A DNA stretch of 64,000 bases from Massariosphaeria phaeospora. Lineage: Eukaryota > Ascomycota > Dothideomycetes > Pleosporales. Under the pieces are notes generated by a model, which saw only the letters and a program-made list of their open reading frames with translations, was not told the origin of the DNA and made no database searches. The position numbers and the translations under genes were made by a program. The stretch is taken from assembly GCA_011032825.1 (NCBI GenBank), contig JAADJZ010000002.1, forward strand, positions 620,001 to 684,000, read 5' to 3'. Positions 42,874-55,736 of the stretch are shown here, piece by piece. Numbering within the stretch: the first letter of the stretch is position 1; every line of letters starts with the position of its first letter.

Positions 42874-45800
42874 TTTAAATTCAATTAATCTCTACGCAGT
42901 AAAGATCGTAAGATTTTTAAAGAGTACAACACTTTTAGAAGTTAAAAGTAACCTCTAAGAAACTCTACAACGCAGCAAAAAAAGTTTTTAAAACTAAATC
43001 GCTACGATGAACGGTACTTAGAATGAGTATATTTAGATGCTAGTTGTAAAAGCTCGCAGGCTAAAAAGCGAAAGCCAAAGTAGCGAAGCAATTAAAAAAG
43101 CTTTACAAAAGCTAATAAACAACGACAGAATCGATGTAGAAACTCAAGAAATTCGTTTCAATGCAGCGAAAGCTATATATACGAAAATATTCGTTACAGA
43201 ACTCGTAATAAAACTACCTAAAAGAGTAACAAACAATTAGCTACTAGCAACAAAGCTAGTTCTTGCAAAACTTTCGAATTCTAAGCAGCTAGTTAATAAC
43301 GAAAGTGCGAGAGTTTAGGCACTTATCGAAATACTGCAAAATTAGGTTTAGATTCTTTAGAAAAAAAAGAAAGCTGCGCTAGCAACACTGCCAACTTCTT
43401 TTAGTATTCCAAAAGCTTCTACGCTAATTACAAAGCGCAACAAAATGCCTAACCTAGCTTAGTTTAACGAAACAAAGTTAGACTATAGACAGTTTAAAGT
43501 CTAGGTAGAGAATAAAATGCTTAATAATAGAAACTTAATTAGAAACTTATGCAGCTACATCTACAACTGCCTAACAAAGCAAGCAGCTACTACTAAACTC
43601 GCTTAGTATTAGAAACACTGTAACGGAACAGCAAAAAAGTTCTAGAAGTATTTTAATAGGCACTACTAAAACTACATGCGAGCGCAGAAAGCGCTCAACT
43701 AACTCTTTGCTCTTAGGCAGAAGAAAATGTTTTTTTAAAAGTATAATAAAGAATTCATGCGCCTTGCGTACAACGCAAAAATAACAAGCAACGTAGCTAC
43801 ATTAAAAAACTAGTACAAAGCAAGGCTTCGCGCCGATCTACAAAATAAAATAGTTAGCGTTATTATCTCTTTAGCATAGCAACTCTAGGACCTAATAAAA
43901 CGAGTTACCTAAATTGAGAAAAACCTAAACCGCGCGAAAGCAAACAACTAGTAGCAAATAGTACCAAATTAATCAATAAGCAACACAAAGGCTATAGACT
44001 AGAAGCTAGCAACTAAGGCTGCTACCTAGGCAGTCCGCGCGGCTACTAACAATAAAAAAAAAAAGCGAGCCAAATAAGCAGACAACGCAGAAATAACGAA
44101 ACAACAAAAGAATTACCTTTGCTTTTAATGTAGTTTAGTAACTTACATGTTTAATAAATGTAAGCTCGCAGCTTTAAAGAAGCTCGCTACAACTCAAAAA
44201 GCAACTTCTAAACTAGTTAAGACAATAGCAAAAGTTAAAAAAGTCTCTAAGTTTAAAAACTCGAAAAACTAAACACTCCTAACCAAAAGCGCGGTTAAAA
44301 GTAGTAGAAAAAAAACACGGTTTCTTTATTAGATGAGTTTCTAAAGTTCTGCTAGCGCTAGCTAGACAGGAAACTACTTACAGTACATGCAATTATTAAT
44401 CAATTTATTTTTGCTTTAGCAATGCTCGACTTTAGGTGCACTACCTATAGTTTTGTTAGCAAAAAGTTTTGTAAAAAAAACTGTTTCTTGCGTATTTTGA
44501 TAAAAGAAAAGCTTGTAGTAAGCATTAGCGAACAAGTCGTTAAAGTTACAGAAGCTGCTTAGTTTACAATAAACCTAAACGAGCACGAACAAACAGTTTA
44601 AGCGTACGTTATAACTAAAGATAACAAATACGATATTATTCTAAAGCGCTTATAAATAAACGGAAGCTAAGTAACGCTAGCTTTGGCAAAGAAATTGATT
44701 TTTATCTATTCAACTAAAACACGCGTGCGAAGCTAAGAAAGAAAAAAGCTTAGACAAAAGCCTTAGCAAGTGTTCGCAGCCGCGTTTAGAATAATAATGC
44801 AGCAGTTTAAGAAAAAAAACTCTAGCGTTAAAATTTTCGCTGCGTTTATAGCGAACATTTAGAAAGCTCTTTAGACTAAAGTAGTAGTTAACTTACGCTT
44901 AACGCTGCTTAACTAGATAAAAAATTAGTATACAGCGTTTATGTAGTTTGAGGCTAACAAATTATTTTCTTACTAAAGCCTAATAGACCACGGCATTAAA
45001 CTAATTAAAAAGAATAAAAAAAAAGCAAAAGTTCCATAGAGACCTTTGTATAACATGTTTAAAAACAAACTATTAGTCTTGCAAAAGCAGCTTACTGCGC
45101 ATTTAGATTGCGAGTTTATTAGAGTAAGTTGCTTTTAGGCTAGAGCGCTAGTGTTGTTTGCAAAGAAACTTAGTAAAAGGCTACGCTTTTGCGTAAACTA
45201 TTAGGCGCTTAACGCTATTACAAAAAAAAACTAATACCTGCTGCTTTTAATTCACGAGACTCTAAATTAGATTAGCTAAACTAAATAGTTTACCAAGCTA
45301 AACGTTATCTAGGCCTTTTACAAAGTTCAAATTGCTAAAGAAAACAAGTAGAAAATAGCTTTCTGTACAAGATTTAGATTGTACGAATAAATAGTTTGCC
45401 TATTTAGCTTTGCTAACGCTTTAAGTACGTTTTAGCAGTTTATTAACTACACTTTGCGTAATTACATTAACGTTAACGCCTTTGCATACTTAGATAATGT
45501 ACTTATTTACTTTAAAAATTCTTAAAAGGACTACTAGCAACGTGTTAAAAAAGTTGTTAACAAGTTAAAAAAAGCGAGGTTACAACTTGATATTAAGAAA
45601 TGCGAGTTTAAAGTAACTAAAACTAAATACTTTAGTTTTATTATCGAGGTAGGCAAAAGAATTAGCAGGGATCTAAAAAAAGTCCGCGCGATTTTTAAAT
45701 AGAAAGCTCTAGCTTTAGTTAAAAAAGTACAAAGCTTTGTTAGTTTTGCAAACTTTTACTAGCAGTTTATTTGCGCTTTTTCTGCAATTGTTTCTCTACT

Positions 45801-47447
45801 AACAGAGTTAACAAGAAAAAGCGTTAAATTCTGTTAAGAGCTTAAACAACAAAAAGCGTTTGACACGCTTAAAAAAAAGTTCATATCTAGGCTGTTATTA
45901 GCCTATTTTGACTTCGATTTAGAAACCGCTATTAAAGCGGACGCTTTAGGGATAGCTACTAAAAAAGCGCTTTTTTAAAAAGCAAAGAACAACTTGTAGC
46001 AGGCAGTAGCTTACTACTTTGCTAAAATGTTACTCGCAAAGTTTAACTACACTATTTACAATAAGAAATTATTAGCAGTAATTAAATGCATTACTAAATA
46101 AAAAGCGAAGCTTAAAGTAGTGCCGAAGATTATAGTTTACACTAATTACAAGAACTTTTTGTACTTTACTACAGCGAGGTTACTAACAAAGCAACATGTT
46201 CGCTAAGCAAATATTTTTTTTAAACACAACCTAAAGTTTGTGTACTACCTTAAAGCAGCTAATAAAAAAGCAAACGCTTTTTTACAGAAAAAGCAGAATT
46301 TTCTTTAAAACTAAAACGATGTTTAGCTAAAAAGCCGTAAATTCTAACTCTTTAAACCAACTAGTGTGTTAAACGAGAATAATATTACAAAAAAAACTTT
46401 AAGCGTAATTCGCGCGTTTTCGCTCTATAGCACTTCAATTCCAACGCTAAATGTACTCGCTAGTAGGCTCGATGCTTTTTACAAAGCAAATGTAGCAAAA
46501 GCTCTAAAGCAAAATGTTCTTTTCTAAATTAAAAGTAAAAGCTCTAAAGAGCAGAATGCTGCGGGTCTTAGACAAAATGCTGCTAAACAAGAAAAAAATG
46601 CTAGCACAAAAAACAATTCTAAAGATAATGCAAAAAAGCTGTTCTTAAATAAACTTTAAGATAGAAAAGTTTAAAAAAACAATTTGTACTAGAAAGCCTT
46701 AGAGGCCGTAAAAAAAAGCTAAACTAAAGAAAGTACCCGTAGAAAGTTCTTTTTAGGCCTTTAATTAAAAGCGTTCTTAGCAAATTGCGCTGTTAAAAAC
46801 AACGCGCTTTTCTATCAAAAAAAGAGATAAGTGCCGAAAACGTATTAACTGCGCACTAGATTGATTTTTGAAGCCTACGACTCGCTTATTGCAAAGCATC
46901 TTAGCAAAGAAAACACTTATAATATCCTTAAAAGAGATTTCTTTTAGCTAAGAATAAGCTCGAATATTTGATAGTACATTGCTAACTGCGATGCATGTAA
47001 ACGAGCGAAACTATAGCAGAAAATAAAAAGTAGTTTTCTCTACTCGCTCTTTGTTCTGGATAGAATCTAGAAAGAACTCTTTATAAACTTTATTACTAAC
47101 CTGCTAGAAAGCAAAAAGTGCACGAATCTACTAGTTATTACAAACTAATTAAGCAAGAATATAATCTTAATCTCTATAGCGAAAATTAACGCAGCAACTG
47201 TAGCAAAGGTATTTATTAAAAGAGTAGTAGCTTACTACTAGCTTTCTAACGCTATTGTTTTCGACTAAAAAGCACAATTCGTAAGTGAATTCTAGAAAAC
47301 GCTTTGCAAAGAGCTTAAGATTGTAAAGCAGCTATCTACAGCTTTCTACCTAGAAACTAACAAAGCTATAGAAAAAGCAAATTTAACAATTAAAACTATC
47401 TTAAAGCCGTTTGTAAATTAAAACTAAAAGAACTAAGCGTAGCTATG

Positions 47448-47948
47448 TGTTATTAGAGGTGTTCTCTTACCGAAGGTACAAGTTATCGGACTCAGAGATT
47501 CCGCCTAAGGAATTGTTCTGTGTTCAAAAGGCTTGGTAACAACAAAAGAACAATCTCAATTCTATTCTAAATAGAATAACAAAGTAACAATTTGTTGCCT
47601 ATAGATCCAATCTATGTATAAGATGTACTTAAGAGAGTTAACTACAAAGAATCTAAATTGTAAAAGAAATTCTGCTAATCTATATAGTTCTATAATTCTT
47701 CGCTAAAAGCGTTCTGCTTAGTTCGCTTAGTGTGCTTAGTTGCTAAGCGCCTTAGGCTAGCTAAGCGCTCGCCGCTTAGTGTGCTCAGTCCGCTAAGGCT
47801 CTAATCGCACTAATTACTATTACGTAACCGCTAACCTAATTCTGCTTCGCGCATTGCTGTACTTCTGTCTTGCAAACCTGCAAGCTCTAACAACTTTCCT
47901 GCGTCGTTGCTTAGTCTACGATACCTAGTATTGTCTCTGTTTGTAACA
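47448..47948 (-). repeat. 3' LTR of element B (left-hand copy)
   Basis: 501 bp, aligned without gaps to 54,124-54,624; the two differ mainly by transitions. The 5-bp duplication CTATG lies just outside. Confidence 0.95.
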
Positions 47949-48114
47949 TTATCTCTTTCTTTAAGAATATCGTTCTAATAGCTGTCTTGCTGTGCCGTGC
48001 CGGTTCTTTCTGTGCTTTGCATCAAAAGTGCTCTTTCGTATAAAAGTAAGTTGACTTTAATTTTCGTCGTGTCGTAGCTTTCTCTTGTATTCTTTCGAGT
48101 TTTTGAGTTTAACT

Positions 48115-48770
48115 ATGCCCAAGTCTTCGCCTTTCGTAGATTCGTGCTCTAAGTTAACCCGCCGTTGTTACGATCAAGTTGCTCGTATTCGCGAGACTAG
48201 TCTAAAGATGCCTGCTCCTTGCGGCCGTTGTTCTAAAAAAAACTTAAAGTGCCTAGTTAATCTTTCGTCGGATAAGTGTGCTAAATGTCTTTAGTTTGGC
48301 GCGCCTTGCGGTCTTGCTCTAACAAAGAGAGAGTAGGTAGCTTTTTAACAAAAGCGTTGCAACTTGCAACATCGGCTTTTGCTAGCTAAACAACAAGTGC
48401 TATCTGCACGAATCTAGGCTGCTTAGATAGTGTTTGCGGCGAAGTCCTGTGCTGCTACTCTTCGAGTAGAGCTTTCTATTGCTAAGATAAAAAGAAATCA
48501 GCGTTTTGCTAATAAGTAGGTGGCTATTGAAAAGCTAAAGAAACTAGAGGCTGCGCAGTCCGGCGCTGCTGTTGATTTCAAGAGTATAGTTTCCACCGAT
48601 AGTCCTGTACCGCCGCTATTTGAAACGCTTTTAGCTAACTTAGGCTAGTTACAGACTAACTCTTCTCTGTTTGCTTCTTTTTCTTTTGACTTTTTTGCTT
48701 TCTTAGAGAACTCGGATTCTCTGCTTCTAGATTTCGCTAGTGATACTTTCGTACTAGTTCCTTGCAGTTC
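48115..48770 (+). pseudogene. Antisense reading frame of element B: Zn2Cys6-like motif plus charged tail
   Basis: On the strand opposite to pol, between the 3' end of pol and the 3' LTR. It opens with MPKSSPFVDSCSKLTRRCYD and has six cysteines at 48,220-48,309 with the spacing C-x2-C-x6-C-x8-C-x2-C-x6-C, which lies within the pattern of fungal binuclear zinc clusters. A TAG stop interrupts it two residues after the fifth cysteine. A Lys/Gln/Glu/Ala-rich, coiled-coil-like region follows (LLLAKQQVLSARI, ELSIAKIKRNQRFANK, AIEKLKKLEAAQSG), then a Ser/Phe/Asp-rich end. The 3' part may overlap the chromodomain end of pol tail to tail. About six in-frame stops, most TAG or TAA, fit RIP. Function unknown. 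Confidence 0.7.
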
Positions 48771-51700
48771 GTAAGATTTCGTATTAGTTCCTATGTGTTC
48801 TAGCTCTTTAGCTATCTTTGCTATTTAACTAAGTACTTTCACTAACGTTTGAACTTCTGTAGGTCTTTAACTTTCTCGACTTCGTACTCTTCGTTTTCGA
48901 GCTTGATATTAATTGCTACTTCGGCGTTTAGTAGTGCTGGTTTAAGAAGTAATTTGTGAAAAACTAGATGTATGTGCATGCTTGCGAGTAGCTGTAGTTT
49001 AAATAATACAAGTTCTTTAACCTTTAAGATTTTGAACGGTTTTATTTAGAAGTTGTCTAACTTGTTGCATGGTCGTTTAGTTTTTAGGTTTTTTTGTAAG
49101 AGAAAAACTCTATCTCTCTCTTTAAGAGTTGGTCTCTTAAGCTTTTTCTTATTTGCTAACTTAGCTGTCGTAAAGTTCCTTTGAGCGATTCTTTAGCTTA
49201 ATTTGTCGTGTAATTTTTGCATTCTAAAAGCCTTGTCGTCTGCTGTTAGCAAAATGCTTTTAATATCTTTTAGATTTTGATAAGCTACTAGCTTATATCT
49301 ATAGTTTGCGTAGTACGGCGAGTGTTCTATAGTCGTAGACTTTGTGCTGTTGTATGCTAATTGTGCTGTTAGTAGAAGTTTAACCTAGTTGTTTTGCAGC
49401 TTGTTAGTGTACATTCGTAGGTACTGTTCTAGCGTTTAGTTTGTTTGTTCTGTCTAGCCGTTTGTTTGCGGGTGGAAGCTAGTTAATAGCTTCTTTGCGA
49501 CTTCTAACTAGGCTAGAAACGTATCTTAAAACTTTAATGTAAACAGCTTGTTTCTATTAGTAATAAACTGTTCTAGCAATTTGTAATTAGCGACGAGTGT
49601 CTTTGTAACTTCGTAAGCTATTTTTTCTGCCGTAATTAACTCTTCTGTTAGTACAAAATGTAATTCTTTGGTTAATCAATCTACGATTACCAAGATCGAG
49701 TCGCATAGCCGTGCTAATTTGGGTTCTAACAATTTTAAAAGCTTTACTATAAAGTCTATCGTAACGCTAATCTATAAGCATGCGAGTAGTTCTAGCGGTT
49801 AGAGTAATCCGTAGAGCTTATGTCTTTTAAGTTTGTTTTTTAAACAATCTAAATAGTTGCTTATTGCTTTCTAAACTGTGTTTTGTACGTAGAGCATTAA
49901 GTACTCGTTTAAGATTTGTTGAACTATTTTGTTAATTTCTAGGTGTCTATATGCTTGTGAAGCATGTAATTCCTAAATAAGCTATATAGCTTAAGTGTCG
50001 TTTGTAACTATCTATCTTTGCTAGTTGTCTTTGCTTTATTCTTAGTACATTCTTTCTTTAATGCTTGTAACCCTAGCTATCTTAGCTAGTCGCGGTTTGT
50101 TGTATTCGAAGGTTCTGTTAGGATTCCGTCGCAATACTAAGTTGTGCGTAACTGGTTTGTTAGTTTCTGTAAAATCTAATTTTTGACTAAGCGCGTCTGC
50201 GGCTTCGTTGTTGGTTTTTTTGCAATAGTAAATCTTGATATTGTAATCTGCTATGAATTCAGCCTATTTGACTTGTCGTTAATTTAGTTTCTTAGTTGTA
50301 GTAAAGCTAGTAAGGTTCTAATAATCTAAGTACACTTGTACTTAATGCCTTGCTCTTTTTAGCTGTGCTTTTTATTGTTCAAAGGCGTTTATTATTGCTA
50401 ATAGCTCTTTATTGTAAACGTCGTAGTTGAGTTCTGCTCTTAAGAACTTTCTAGAATAGTAGAACACTAGTTTCTATTTCCTGTCGTTGCATTGTTGTAA
50501 TAGTATTGCTTCTAATGCGTAGTCTAAAGCATTGGTTTTTACTTAAGTTTTCTTTTTTAAGTCGTGCATCTGTAGCATTAGTGCTGTAGTAAACTTCTTT
50601 TTAAGTTCTTAAAACGCCTGTTCCTGTGTTTCTGTTTATTTGAACTTTCTATCTTTCTTGGTAACTTCTAAGAGTAAGGTCGTGGTCTTAGAGTAATCTT
50701 TAATAAACTTTTAATAAAAGTTAGCAAATTCTAAAAAGAACTGCACGTTTTTTACTGTTTTAGGAGTTAGCTATTTCTGTACAGTCTAGATCTTCTTCGG
50801 GTCCATAGACACACTTTTTTTTAAGATAATAAATCCTAGATAGCTAGTCTTTGTAACGTGAAATTTACATTTTTTCGAGTAAAAAAGTAGCTAGTACTGC
50901 TTTATTTTTTGTAGCACTTTTTTAACATGCTTCTGATGTTCTTCGAGCGTTCTTTTGAAGTATATTAATACGTTGTTTAAGTACGCTGTAACAAAAATGT
51001 CTAAATATTCGTGTAGTGCTTTGTTGATTAAGGCCTAAAACGTAGCTAGAGCGTTGGTTAATCTAAACGGCATAACCTAGTACTTATAGAGTCTATATCT
51101 AGTTTTGAAAGCTGTTATCTATTCGTGCTTTTTTGCAATTTTAATGCGATAGTATCCGTCTCGTACGTCGAGTTTTGTAATTTATTTTACTTTTTAAAGT
51201 CAATTTATAAGCTCCTAGATAAGCGGTAGTAAGTATCTGTTTTTTCGTGTAACGTTGTTGAGATGTCAAAAATCTACGCACAGTCTCAATTTTTTGTTTT
51301 TCTTAAGTACAAACAATATTGGCGAAGCTATTAGGCTCTCGCTTGGTCGTATGTATTCTCGCTGAATATTCTTTTAAATGTATTTTTTTAATTTCTTTTG
51401 CTAGTCGTAAGTTAGGGAATACATTAGTCTTAGTCGCAGTTTCGTTCCTTCTTTAAAAATAATCTTGTGATTTTATTCTTGGTGGTCTGCTAGGTTGTGC
51501 TTTTTGTTTTTTTTAAAGAAACTTTTAAACTCCGCTTAGTATTCGGTAGAGAAGTTTCTAAACTTTTTTTCTTGTTCTTTAGAGAGGTTGGATCGTGGTT
51601 TGCTCGTTTCTAAAAGCGCGACTCGTCGTATCCATATAACGCCTATCTGCTAAGAGTTTTTTCTACAGATTCTCGCGATCTTGTAGTGTAAAATTAAACT

Positions 51701-53960
51701 AATTCTCTCGATCTTAAGTAAGCTTTGAATTGTTAGTTCGTTTTGTTGTACTACAGCAACTTTCTTTCTAAGCCTTCGGCTGTATATTGTTTTGTTTTTC
51801 TAATTAATGTCAAAGTTGTGCTTTTGTAGCTAGTTGTACCTAATATACATGTTAGAACTTTTAAGGTTTATAATATTGATACACTATTAGTGTTTAATGC
51901 CCGCAACTTCTAACTCAACTTCTTGAGTTTTTAGGTTAATCAAACTGTTTCTATATTCTAGTAGTTGTCCGTTAGCTAACACTGTTTGTATTAGTCGATT
52001 TTTAACTTAATAAAGTATCTTGTTTCTTTTTACCTATCTTAAGAAGACTAATGTCTAGGCAGCTTTGCTATTAAGTAGTGCAGTTAGCTCTTAGCCTGCA
52101 ACTTTCGCTTTTACTTTTATGTAATTTCGTTCTAGTTGCGTTTTTTGTACGCTTCGTACGGTCGTGCTAGAAGCACTCGTACTATTCTAACCGTAGGTCT
52201 AGTAGCTTACTAGTTTTTTGCTAAAAAAGCTCTTAAGGCTTGTTCTTTTAGAATGTCCTATTAATCGTGGTATTCGCACTAGTCGATAAAACATTCCTAT
52301 AGCTGTAGGTGTTTGCTGTGGTTTTAATTCTTAAAATTCTATCTAGTCGCGTATCTCTATAGCTAATAAATCGCGCATTTTTAGGTGCAGAAAGGCTAGC
52401 GTGCTGCTTAGCACGTATCGTAGTTTTCTATGCATAATTTGTTGTTGCATTTTAAGTAGTTTTTGTTCTTTAGACCTATAGGCTACTATTCTGTAATATG
52501 CTTGCTAGACTAGTGTGTTTAACACTTTTTGTTGTAACACTATGCCTATGCGCAGCTGCTGCCGTAGTTCTTAAACCAATTGTTGTAGTTATGTACGTAG
52601 CATTCTGTTACTGTACATTCGCCGTCTTCGAGTAAAACGTGTAATAGTAATTCTAGCTGTTGTCGCGCAAAGATTCTATTGTTCTTGTAGTATATGCAGT
52701 TTTTCTCGTTGCACTAGTGCTAAGGCAGGTTTCCGTAATTGTCTTAATTAGCGAACTTTATTTTCTTTTTCGTTGGTTCTTGTTGTGCTATTGCTGCTTT
52801 TGCAGCTTTTTATCTCTGTAGTTTCTCAATTTGTAGTTTCTTAAACTATTAATCGCAGTACTAGGCAATGTAGGTAATTCTACCGCACATTTAGCACTCG
52901 TAGTTCTAAAGTTAATCTGTAATTTTTTTTGCTTGTATATAGGCAAGCTCTGTTTCCTAGTCTAACAGTTTCTTTGCTATTAGGTTTTCTACCTCGATCT
53001 ATTCGCTGTCTAGTTCTTTATAGATTCTTGGATATAGTGTAGCTACTCGTTGTAGTTAGACTATAGCAATAGTAGCAGCTTGCGCGCCTGCTACTTTCTG
53101 TTGTGTTTCTAAGCAGTTTCTGCAAAAGTGTTCGTCTTTGCTACATTAAAAACATGCCTTATTGTTGTAACGCTTCTAGCGTTTTTCTTTTAACAGCCTG
53201 TTTTTAGAGTTTTGTCTTGTTAAAGTAGCGTTTTTTTTATTAAACTGCTTTTGTAGTGGTTTGTCGTTCTAAATTCGTCTAATACTGTTGATATCTATTG
53301 GGTCGTAGTAATAGGTTTTTTTAATTGTTGTTACTAGGCGTATGTATAGTTTGACAGTAGACTTGCGTTCTTGCTATTGTTGCTATAGTTAGTTGTCAAT
53401 TTGTACCGCGGTCTTAATCAACTCGTTGAGTTTCTTTAGTTTTTTGTTTCGACTAATTTTATTCTTTACGTGTTCTTTTAACTTTGCGTAGTAAAACTCG
53501 CATAAGCCGCGTTCTCCTACGTTGTCCACTTTAGCCTAAATTTTTTTAAATTTAATTGTGTACTCGCCGGCTAAGCTTTTTTGTCTAAGTAGTCTAAGTT
53601 GGTTTATTGCTTGCTAGGTTTCGTCTACTTTGCCGTAGATCGTATAAAGTTCCTGCTTAAAAGACTTTTAGTTCTTAAAAATGCGCTTCGTGTTTTGCTT
53701 TATTTTCTTTACGTTTTCTGCGTGCGTAACGTAATTTTCGGCGTATAGCTAAAACTATTCTGCTGCGTTGTCTTTCATGTGCATTCTAGCTGCTAAGATC
53801 TTGTTCTAATTCGTGTAAAAGCTGTTGCTATAATAACAGCAGTAAAAGTCTACGTTAGTAAGAAAAAGTTTTAGGTTTCTCTTTTTCCTGCTATATTTCT
53901 CTAGAGAGAGTGCTTTTGCTAACTTTTTTTTTGTTCTACCTTAGAGCTTCGTAACTGCTG
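48690..53960 (-). pseudogene. Element B gag-pol remnant with chromodomain
   Basis: Minus strand, in order from the right: gag (KALSLEKYSRKKRNLKLFLT, ILAARMHMKDNAAE, about 53,930-53,700); zinc knuckle CF-CSKDEHFCRNC (about 53,155-53,110) and a second Cys/His knuckle EC-MCGRITYIA-YC (about 52,900-52,860); reverse transcriptase (SESLIASPILFVLKKNKKLR, LCVDF, LNNVTRKNRY, ITKLDVRDGYYRIKIAKKHE, about 51,340-51,110; [10 protein letters not shown] near 50,980); RNase H (ALDYALEAILLQQCNDRK, FYYSRKFLRAELNYDVYNKE, about 50,540-50,400); integrase (CDSILVIVD-LTKELHFVLTE, about 49,710-49,640; LLTSFHPQTNG); and a chromodomain (ENEEYEVEKVKDLQKF, then KYLVK and ..LTNCKEL, about 48,910-48,750). Stops are present but long open stretches survive. 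Confidence 0.85.
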
Positions 53961-54123
53961 CTAATAGTTTTTAAATCTATTCCGCTTGCTGCTGTATCTA
54001 ATTGGCTTGCTTTGCTATTACAGTTGCTAGGTTCGTTGTAGGTGTAGTAACGCTGCTGCTTGTTGTGCGTAAGCTCGTAAGTGTTGCTATATTGTCTTAG
54101 TTTCAAACCTAAAGTAGTTAACG

Positions 54124-54624
54124 TGTTATCAAAAGTGTTCTCTTACTAAAAGTACGAGTTATTAGACTCGAAGATTCTGCCTAAGGGATTGTTCTGTATT
54201 CGAAAGGCTTAGTAACAACGAGAAAACAATCTCAATTTTATTTTAGATAGAATAACAAAGTAACAATTTGTTGCCTATAGATCCAATCTATGTATAAAAT
54301 GTACTTAAAAGAGTTAACTACAAAGAATCCAAACTGTAAAAGAAATTCTGCTAATCTATATAGTTCTATAATTCTTTGCTAAAAGCGTTCTGCTTAGTTC
54401 GCTTAGTGTGCTTAGTCGCTAAGCGCTTTAGGCTAGCTAAGCGCTCGCCGCTTAGTGTGCTTAGTCCGCTAAAGCTCTAATCGCACTAATTACTATTACG
54501 TAACTGCTAACCTAATTCTGCTTCGCGCATTGCTGTACTTTTGTCTTGCAAACCTGCAAGCTCTAACAACTTTCCTGCGTCGTTGCTTAGTCTACGATAC
54601 CTAGTATCGTTTCTGTTTGTAACA
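54124..54624 (-). repeat. 5' LTR of element B (right-hand copy)
   Basis: 501 bp, followed outside by CTATG. The primer-binding site should lie just left of 54,124 on the minus strand (TAACTACTTTAGGTTTGAAA); the tRNA was not identified. Confidence 0.95.
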
Positions 54625-55443
54625 CTATGCTCTATTGTACAAATCGCAATCTAGAAGCGAAAAGCAGTGTTGACAAAAGTAAGCCTTTTCTTTTTCTAGC
54701 ATAGTTACGAGATGGACTTAATTTAGCTTTAAGCAAAAGAAAAAGCGGATACGCTCTACTAAGCAACTTTAGACCCTTAGCAAAGCGCAGCAGAAATAGC
54801 TAAAAAAATAAAAAAAGTTATTAACTTCGCGCAAGCTGCTATGGCAGAGGCCTAATAGAAGCAAGAAAAACAAGCAAATTGACATAAAAAAAAAGCGCCG
54901 CTGCTCTAAGTAGGAGATAAAGTATAGTTGCAATACAAAAAACACATCTCTAATAAGCGCCTAAGCAAGAAACTAAACTAGAAAAATAGCAAATATACAG
55001 TTTTACAAGTTAAGTTTCTAGGCAACGTAGTTTTAAACACACTTTCTAAGATAAATCTAATATTTCTAATAAATAAGCTTAGACTCGCGGTAGACAATTC
55101 TTTAAAAAGCTAGACAGTGTCTAATTAGCGCCTAAAAAGCGTTACCGTAGAAAGCGAGCAAAAATAGCTAGTCGAGCGCATTACAAGCGAGCGCTAGAAG
55201 AAAGTTAAAAGAAGCTAGAAGCTAGAATATTAGGTTAAATAGACTAGCTATAACTAGCCTACATAAGAACCAGCGCTAAAACTCAAAAACACAAAAGCTT
55301 TATCTACCTAGCAAGAATTTTCGGCGGCCTACTAGGACGCCGATGGAAAATTGCTAAAAAACTTTCAAAACGGCACGCCTTTAGAAAGAACGCTAGAACG
55401 CCAACGAAGTAAGTAAATTGCTACAAATTAAAAAAAGAGCTTA

Positions 55444-55731
55444 TGTAATAAGCTAAAAGCCCTATAAATTGCCTTAGTTGTAGAACTTTAGTAGCTATTA
55501 ACACTATACGTAACAGCTCCGACGATACTTAAAAAAGCCTCGCTAGTTTTCAGTTAACGAAAGCTTTGCGGTATTAAGTTTTTACATAGCTTTCAAAAGC
55601 GCTCCGTAGGTGCTTTGAAAGCTAACTAACTATAAAGTATATAGAGCTTTTTTGTCCGCGCTGTAGATAAACTCTATCGAATTTATTACATTCTTTATCT
55701 AGAACCTGCTTTCCTAGGCAATTCTCTTTTA
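55444..55731 (+). repeat. 3' LTR of element A
   Basis: 288 bp, followed by the ATAAC duplication. An A/G-rich run (AAAAAAAGAG) just upstream is the likely polypurine tract. Confidence 0.9.
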
Positions 55732-55736
55732 ATAAC

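Larger units (their letters stand above)
47448..54624 (-). mobile_element. Element B: full-length Ty3/gypsy chromovirus, youngest layer, minus orientation
   Basis: Two 501-bp LTRs (47,448-47,948 and 54,124-54,624) with TGTTA..TAACA ends, flanked by the 5-bp duplication CTATG (47,443-47,447 and 54,625-54,629). Total 7,177 bp. Pol reads on the minus strand, so the 5' LTR of the element is the right-hand one. The tract AAAGAAAGAGATAA (minus strand, 47,949-47,962) beside the left-hand LTR is the polypurine tract, which confirms the orientation. It carries an extra plus-strand reading frame near its 3' end. Fewer stops and higher GC than A and C show a lower RIP load. Confidence 0.95.
43019..55270 (+). 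pseudogene. Element A gag-pol remnant (split by B)
   Basis: Plus strand, in two parts: 43,019-47,447 and 54,630-55,270. Gag starts near 43,019 with a short open piece (LVVKARRLKSESQSSEAIKK). A zinc knuckle CF-CSLVTYMFNKC lies near 44,119-44,165 with the histidine changed to Tyr. A retropepsin-like stretch (ALAMLDFRCTTYSFVSKKFC) lies near 44,410-44,475. Reverse transcriptase spans about 45,180-45,530 (LNAITKKN, FTKLNVI, ANALSTF, FAYLDNVLIYF). RNase H (ADALGIATKKALF, VAYYFAKMLLAKFNYTIYNK) spans about 45,900-46,090. Integrase (DACKRAK, LVITN, KELKIVKQLSTAFYLETNKA) spans about 46,980-47,440 and resumes after B. A chromodomain (VERITSERWKKVKRSWKLEY, then VK, TSYN) lies near 55,165-55,265. Many stops; not functional. 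Confidence 0.85.
42586..55731 (+). mobile_element. Element A: Ty3/gypsy chromovirus inserted in the gag of C, interrupted by B
   Basis: Two 288-bp LTRs (42,586-42,873 and 55,444-55,731), both starting TGTAATA and ending in TTTTA (an original CA end turned into TA would fit RIP). The element is flanked by the 5-bp duplication ATAAC (42,581-42,585 and 55,732-55,736). It carries gag, protease, RT, RNase H, integrase and a chromodomain on the plus strand, with B inserted in the integrase part. Without B and its duplication A is about 5.96 kb. RIP load is intermediate. Insertion into the gag frame of C is proven by the continuous C translation on both sides. Confidence 0.92.

Noticed and set aside
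43037..43240. 67-codon open frame as an independent small gene
   Set aside because: It is the start of gag of element A that happens to have escaped stop codons.
48085..48294. Ordinary host zinc-cluster transcription factor gene
   Set aside because: The frame lies wholly inside the LTRs of element B, has several RIP-type stops and a homologue in the same relative place in element C, so it belongs to the element.
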